8,855 bases of DNA from a bacterium (GTDB lineage Bacteria > UBP18 > UBA7526), in the NCBI GenBank assembly GCA_030619985.1, contig JAUXAI010000050.1:1-8855 (forward strand). Reading direction: 5' to 3'. The notes beneath the pieces are model-generated. The model saw only the letters and a program-made list of their open reading frames with translations. It had not been told where the DNA came from and made no database searches. The position numbers were made by a program, and so were the translations under genes. Below, in pieces: positions 6,785 through 8,855 of this stretch. Every line of letters begins with the position of its first letter. Within the stretch, counting starts at the first letter, position 1.

Positions 6785-6878
6785 CGGTTACGGTTAGGGT
6801 TAAGATGCCCGTTTCGGCTACGTTATTCGGTTACGTAACCGTAACCCCTAAACGATACGGGCTTCGTTACCGTAACCC
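6785..6878. repeat. CGGTTA dyad cluster upstream of rpsU
   Basis: Three 6-nt units (CGGTTA, CGGTTA, GGGTTA; 6785-6802) are followed by complementary copies. GGTTACGGTTA at 6786-6796 pairs exactly with TAACCGTAACC at 6836-6846. GCCCGTTTCG at 6807-6816 pairs 9 of 10 with CGATACGGGC at 6853-6862. The two helices cross (first-with-first, second-with-second), which is an H-type pseudoknot order. CGGTTACGTAACCG (6828-6841) is a perfect palindrome, and GTTAC-C-GTAAC (6866-6876) is a further small dyad. This fills most of the rpsU leader. Confidence 0.65.
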
Positions 6879-6880
6879 TT

Positions 6881-6894
6881 CGACGTACGACGTA
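6881..6894 (+). repeat. CGACGTA heptamer pair before the rpsU RBS
   Basis: Two exact 7-nt copies of CGACGTA end 3 nt before the rpsU Shine-Dalgarno. This is the same unit length as the tracts at rsmE, mtaB and cvpA but with a different sequence. Confidence 0.6.
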
Positions 6895-6897
6895 AGA

Positions 6898-6903
6898 GGG
6901 AGG
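6898..6903 (+). promoter_or_regulatory. Ribosome-binding site of rpsU
   Basis: GGGAGG lies 9 nt before ATG 6913. An out-of-frame ATG at 6909-6911 lies between the two and would give only ten codons before TGA; the conserved MAKIEVRE start selects 6913. Confidence 0.75.
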
Positions 6904-6912
6904 TGTTTATGA

Positions 6913-7161
6913 ATGGCGAAGATAGAAGTGAGAGAGCATGAGTCCATTGAAGAGGCCCTGAGGAGATTTAAAAGGGCACTCCAGAAATCGGGCATCCTCT
7001 CTGAGGCAAAGAAGAGAAGGAATTATGAGAAGCCCTCTGAAAAGAGAAGGAGAAAGAAGATTGAGGCCGAAAAGCGCCGCAGGAAGAGACTCGCCCGAGC
7101 AAGGAGGGACAGAAGGGAAAGAGGAAGAGGAAGGAGAGGAGGAGGGGGAGGGAGAAGATGA
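6913..7161 (+). CDS. rpsU: 30S ribosomal protein S21
   Basis: S21 is a small basic protein of the 30S platform near the anti-Shine-Dalgarno end of 16S rRNA. The sequence has the typical core [20 protein letters not shown] (residues 10-29) followed by [15 protein letters not shown]. At 82 aa it is longer than the common 58-71 aa forms because of an Arg/Gly tail ending [13 protein letters not shown]. That tail is encoded by an unbroken 48-nt purine tract which also contains the yqeY Shine-Dalgarno, so part of the poly-Gly may be imposed by the RBS (inference). The stop overlaps the yqeY start as ATGA. The rpsU-yqeY pairing is common in bacteria. Confidence 0.95.
   Translation: MAKIEVREHESIEEALRRFKRALQKSGILSEAKKRRNYEKPSEKRRRKKIEAEKRRRKRLARARRDRRERGRGRRGGGGGRR
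7111..7158 (+). other. 48-nt homopurine tract across the rpsU/yqeY junction
   Basis: Every base from 7111 to 7158 is A or G, ending at the A of the yqeY ATG. It contains GGAGGAGGGGGAGGGAG, both a strong Shine-Dalgarno region for yqeY and a G-rich stretch able in principle to form a two-layer quadruplex or a triplex. Much of it follows from the general purine bias of the coding strand. Confidence 0.7.
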
Positions 7162-7649
7162 AATTAAAGGAGAAGTTGAACGAGGATATGAGGAAGGCCT
7201 TAAGAGAAAAGGATACTCTGAGGCTCTCCACCATCCGCCTTCTCTTGGCAGCAATTAAAAACTTGGAGATCGCTAAGGGAAAGGATAAGGAGCTGAAAGA
7301 GTCTGATCTCATAGGGGCTTTGAGCTCTGAAGCCAAGAAGAGGAAAGAGTCAATTGAGGAATATAAAAAAGGTAAGCGAGAAGACTTGGTGGAGAAGGAG
7401 ACGAAGGAACTTGAGATCATTAAAGAATATCTGCCCAAAGAACTTTCTCCAGAAGAACTAGGAAGAATAATAGAGGAGACGATTGAAGAAATAGACGCAA
7501 AGGACCTTAAGGATATGGGGAAGGTAATGGGCGCTGTCATGGAAAAGATTAAGGGAAGGGCAGATGGTAAGGTAGTCAATCAGATGGTGAGAGAAAGACT
7601 CACAAAACGCGAATCTACGCGAATAACAGAAGCAGATGAACCTAAATAA
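7158..7649 (+). CDS. yqeY: YqeY/GatB-like domain protein
   Basis: YqeY proteins resemble the tRNA-binding C-terminal domain of GatB. Their role is not settled; a link to tRNA-dependent amidotransfer is inferred from that similarity. The sequence has [19 protein letters not shown] (1-19), [18 protein letters not shown] (26-43), [31 protein letters not shown] and [26 protein letters not shown] (about 121-146), all conserved family blocks. At 163 aa it exceeds the usual ~148. The surplus is the tail [14 protein letters not shown], encoded by the CGCGAAT decamer element that also provides the TAA, exactly as in grpE. The ATGA overlap with rpsU and the purine-rich RBS indicate coupled translation. 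Confidence 0.94.
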   Translation: MKLKEKLNEDMRKALREKDTLRLSTIRLLLAAIKNLEIAKGKDKELKESDLIGALSSEAKKRKESIEEYKKGKREDLVEKETKELEIIKEYLPKELSPEELGRIIEETIEEIDAKDLKDMGKVMGAVMEKIKGRADGKVVNQMVRERLTKRESTRITEADEPK

Positions 7650-7670
7650 CCAACGCGAATCTACGCGAAT
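7605..7670 (+). repeat. CGCGAAT decamer compound repeat at the yqeY 3' end
   Basis: The 19-mer AACGCGAATCTACGCGAAT occurs exactly twice, at 7606-7624 (inside yqeY) and 7652-7670 (after its stop). Each copy is two ACGCGAAT units 10 nt apart. The arrangement, spacing (46 nt), phase and enclosed TAA match the element at grpE 938-1002, whose spacing is 45 nt, so the two look like copies of one element of 63-64 nt. Confidence 0.9.
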
Positions 7671-7671
7671 T

Positions 7672-7706
7672 GTAAACTGTTCACTGTTCACTGTTCACTC
7701 CCGACT
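7672..7706 (+). repeat. Five heptamers (GTTCACT type) before the cvpA-like gene
   Basis: There are five 7-nt units in phase: GTAAACT, three exact GTTCACT, then CCCGACT. The 35-nt length and five units equal the tracts at 4853-4887 and 5055-5089, though the unit sequence differs. It starts 1 nt after the decamer element. Confidence 0.85.
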
Positions 7707-7719
7707 GAGCAAAGCGAAG
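7705..7719 (+). repeat. CTGAGCAAAGCGAAG module before the cvpA-like gene
   Basis: This is the second copy (14 of 15 identical) of the module found directly upstream of dnaJ at 3121-3135. It runs into the ribosome-binding site GGAGGGG at 7719-7725, which is unusually close (about 4 nt) to ATG 7728. Confidence 0.6.
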
Positions 7720-7727
7720 GAGGGGAG

Positions 7728-8411
7728 ATGAGCTGGTTGGATGGAGTAATCGTTATCGCTTTAGCCTATGGCCTGATCAGAGGCTTATTCAAGGGATTCT
7801 TTAGAGAGGTCTTTCAGCTCTTAGGTATCATATTAGCCATCATCATCGCCTTTCATCACTTCCAGACCCTAGGGAATTACTTAGTAAGCCTCTTCAATTG
7901 GCCAGTCATGGTAGCCAATGGCGTTGGGTTCCTTTTAATCTCTTTTATTGTTGCCGGAGTCTGCTATCTCTTGGGCCTCTTCTTACGCCGGGCAACCAGG
8001 TTCCTGGCCATAAGGTGGCTGGACATGATTGGAGGAGGAGGATTCGGAGTCTTGAAACTGGCTCTCATCATAAGCCTCCTTCTGAATGCCTCCCTCCTCC
8101 TTTCTTCACCCCTCCCCAGCATGAAAGAAAGATTGAAAGACGAATTCAATAAGACCCTTCTGGTAGAACCCATAAGGGGCCTGGCCCCAGCCTTTTACAA
8201 TTTAGTAGTCAAGGTAATTCCTTTTGGGAAGAAATTCGAATATCAAAAGTTCTTTCCCAAAGTTCCGGCCCTTCCCAAGAAAAACCAGGAAGCCATGGTG
8301 CGCAATAAAATCAAGGAGATGTTGAAAGAAAAACTGGATCGAGAGACGATGGAGACCCTGGTAAAAAAGGAATTAGCAAGGAAAAGGTGGGGGAGATCAA
8401 AGAAGCCTTGA
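7728..8411 (+). CDS. CvpA-family membrane protein (zero-frame product)
   Basis: CvpA-type proteins are inner-membrane proteins with about four transmembrane helices; the E. coli member is needed for colicin V production, but the general role is unclear. Helices are visible at about residues 5-20 (VIVIALAYGLIRGLF), 28-45 (EVFQLLGIILAIIIAF), 60-85 (VANGVGFLLISFIVAGVCYL) and 103-125 (GGGGFGVLKLALIISLLL). The opening DGVIVIALAYGLIRGLFKGFFREVFQ fits the family start (read as positions 7740-7815). The soluble C-terminus is a charged helix. The zero frame ends KRWGRSKKP at TGA 8411, giving 227 aa. The helical reading clearly continues in the -1 frame to 8530, so this stop probably reflects a frameshift site, a mutation or a sequencing error. 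Confidence 0.88.
   Translation: MSWLDGVIVIALAYGLIRGLFKGFFREVFQLLGIILAIIIAFHHFQTLGNYLVSLFNWPVMVANGVGFLLISFIVAGVCYLLGLFLRRATRFLAIRWLDMIGGGGFGVLKLALIISLLLNASLLLSSPLPSMKERLKDEFNKTLLVEPIRGLAPAFYNLVVKVIPFGKKFEYQKFFPKVPALPKKNQEAMVRNKIKEMLKEKLDRETMETLVKKELARKRWGRSKKP
8363..8369 (+). promoter_or_regulatory. Candidate -1 frameshift heptamer A AAA AAG in the cvpA-like gene
   Basis: In the zero frame the codons are GTA AAA AAG, so bases 8363-8369 read A AAA AAG, the same heptamer as the E. coli dnaX frameshift site, in the correct phase. A GGAG at 8351-8354 lies 8 nt upstream, resembling the stimulatory Shine-Dalgarno of dnaX; purine-rich DNA makes this common. Downstream I find only a weak CAAGG/CCTTG stem (8377-8381 with 8406-8410). 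Slippage would give a 267-aa product instead of 227 aa. Confidence 0.4.
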
Positions 8412-8530
8412 AGAAATCGATTGATGAGATTGAGATGGGAGAACTTAAAAAGAGATTGAAGGCGGAGATAGAAAAGATTGAGATAGATCAAATCTTAAAG
8501 GAATTGGTCAAAGAGGGAGATAAATCTTAA
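8369..8530 (+). pseudogene. Continuation of the CvpA-like C-terminus in the -1 frame
   Basis: Read from GGA at 8369, this frame gives GISKEKVGEIKEALKK and further lysine/glutamate/leucine helix to DKS and TAA 8530, 53 codons in all. It joins smoothly to METLVKK of the upstream frame, and its composition and codon use match it. It has no good independent start (GTG 8387 and an ATG inside are possible but lack support). A seventh A in the run at 8363-8368 would fuse the frames without any slippage, so loss of one A (real or from sequencing) is the main alternative to programmed frameshifting. Confidence 0.7.
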
Positions 8531-8533
8531 CGA

Positions 8534-8638
8534 ATCCCGTTAGACCTAAATAAATCACAGGTGTAACAGGAAAAAATGATTTTTATAAAAAATAGGATAT
8601 TTGCAGGATAAAAATTGAGAAAGGAGGTCTAACGGGAT
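8534..8638 (+). promoter_or_regulatory. Perfect 14-nt inverted repeat enclosing the leader and RBS of the downstream gene
   Basis: ATCCCGTTAGACCT (8534-8547) and AGGTCTAACGGGAT (8625-8638) are exact reverse complements separated by 77 nt. The right arm includes the 3' part of the Shine-Dalgarno (AAGGAGG, 8621-8627) and the first two bases of the ATG at 8637. Base pairing in mRNA would hide the start. The intervening 77 nt are AT-rich and hold direct repeats CAGGAAAAAATGA (8567) and CAGGATAAAAATTGA (8604). It could be a translational switch, an operator-like DNA site, or the footprint of an inserted element. Confidence 0.7.
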
Positions 8639-8855
8639 GAAACTGGAGAGAATCTATAGATTGGCAGTGGAAAAGGGAATGGCAAATGATCCCAGGGGAA
8701 AGAGAGAGGTAGAAAAAGTCCTAAAGAGGCGAAGGAAAGAATATGATAAGTTACCAAAGGAAGAAAAGAGGGACTTCGATTTAGAGAAACTCAACCATCC
8801 CTATAGCGATACCAGGATACTCTATGGGGATCCAGATAAAGAAATCAAGACCTTC
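8637..8855 (+). CDS. Probable NIF3-like protein, N-terminal part (3' end outside window)
   Basis: An open frame of 73 codons starts at ATG 8637 and is cut by the window end. It begins MKLERIYRLAVEKGMANDPRG, continues with a charged helix (KREVEKVLKRRRKEYDKLP), then LNHPYSDTRILYGDPDKEIKTF. From memory this resembles the N-terminus of the longer bacterial proteins annotated as NGG1p-interacting factor 3 (NIF3)-like, thought to be dinuclear-metal proteins; the metal-binding histidines would lie beyond the window, so the family is not proven. AAGGAGG ends 9 nt before the start, a strong RBS, but it is overlapped by the inverted repeat. It is 106 nt after the -1 frame stop of the cvpA-like gene. 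Confidence 0.6.
   Translation, partial: MKLERIYRLAVEKGMANDPRGKREVEKVLKRRRKEYDKLPKEEKRDFDLEKLNHPYSDTRILYGDPDKEIKTF

Noticed and set aside
6785-6802. Telomere-like TTAGGG repeat
   Set aside because: Only one TTAGGG occurs, inside a CGGTTA-type dyad cluster in the middle of a bacterial operon.
7025-7258. 77-codon + strand frame across rpsU and yqeY
   Set aside because: It is an alternative frame of two conserved genes, rich in Glu/Gly from the homopurine tract, with no family resemblance.
6968-7579. 203-codon open frame on the minus strand opposite rpsU and yqeY
   Set aside because: It is Ser/Phe/Leu-rich low-complexity sequence caused by the purine-rich + strand, lacks a recognisable domain, and covers two well-conserved genes.
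8378-8530. Separate small gene starting at GTG 8387
   Set aside because: The peptide continues the CvpA-like C-terminal helix without a break in composition, so a split reading frame explains it better than an independent gene.

Overview
This window is a chaperone and translation-factor gene cluster from a bacterium. All ten complete or 5'-truncated genes, and the one 3'-truncated gene, lie on the + strand. The order is hrcA (3' part), grpE, dnaK, dnaJ, rsmE, mtaB, a HIT-family gene, rpsU, yqeY, a cvpA-like gene with an apparent reading-frame break, and the start of a probable NIF3-like gene. The order hrcA-grpE-dnaK-dnaJ-rsmE-mtaB-(HIT)-rpsU-yqeY is the arrangement known from Bacillus and Clostridium, but prmA, usually between dnaJ and rsmE there, is absent. 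DnaK carries the extra segment near residues 80-105 that is typical of diderm (Gram-negative-type) Hsp70. GC is moderate, arginine is mostly AGA/AGG, and the coding strand is strongly purine-rich. This suggests a candidate-phylum or deep-branching, possibly thermophilic, diderm lineage; I cannot name the phylum.

Layout. 1-4301 is the heat-shock unit: HrcA repressor, GrpE exchange factor, DnaK and DnaJ. The operon promoter and any CIRCE operator lie upstream of the window. 4298-6735 holds RNA-modification and housekeeping genes: RsmE (16S rRNA m3U1498), MtaB (tRNA ms2t6A37) and a HIT hydrolase. 6913-7649 holds ribosomal protein S21 and YqeY. 7728-8530 is a CvpA-type membrane protein whose C-terminal helices continue in the -1 frame past a perfect A AAA AAG heptamer. 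8637 onward is the N-terminus of a NIF3-like protein, whose ribosome-binding site and start codon lie in one arm of a perfect 14-nt inverted repeat. I see no convincing rho-independent terminator, so most of the cluster could be co-transcribed.

The most unusual feature is in the gaps. Four junctions are start/stop overlaps (hrcA/grpE, dnaJ/rsmE, mtaB/HIT, rpsU/yqeY). Every one of the other six junctions contains a short repeat or dyad, of several different families, packed against the next gene's RBS or start codon: decamers (CGCGAAT type), 20-22 nt units, heptamers (GTNNACG, GTTCACT, CGACGTA), octamers (TTGATAAG) and a CGGTTA-type dyad cluster. One heptamer tract lies inside rsmE. A compound element of 63-64 nt forms the last codons and the stop codon of both grpE and yqeY, read in the same frame.
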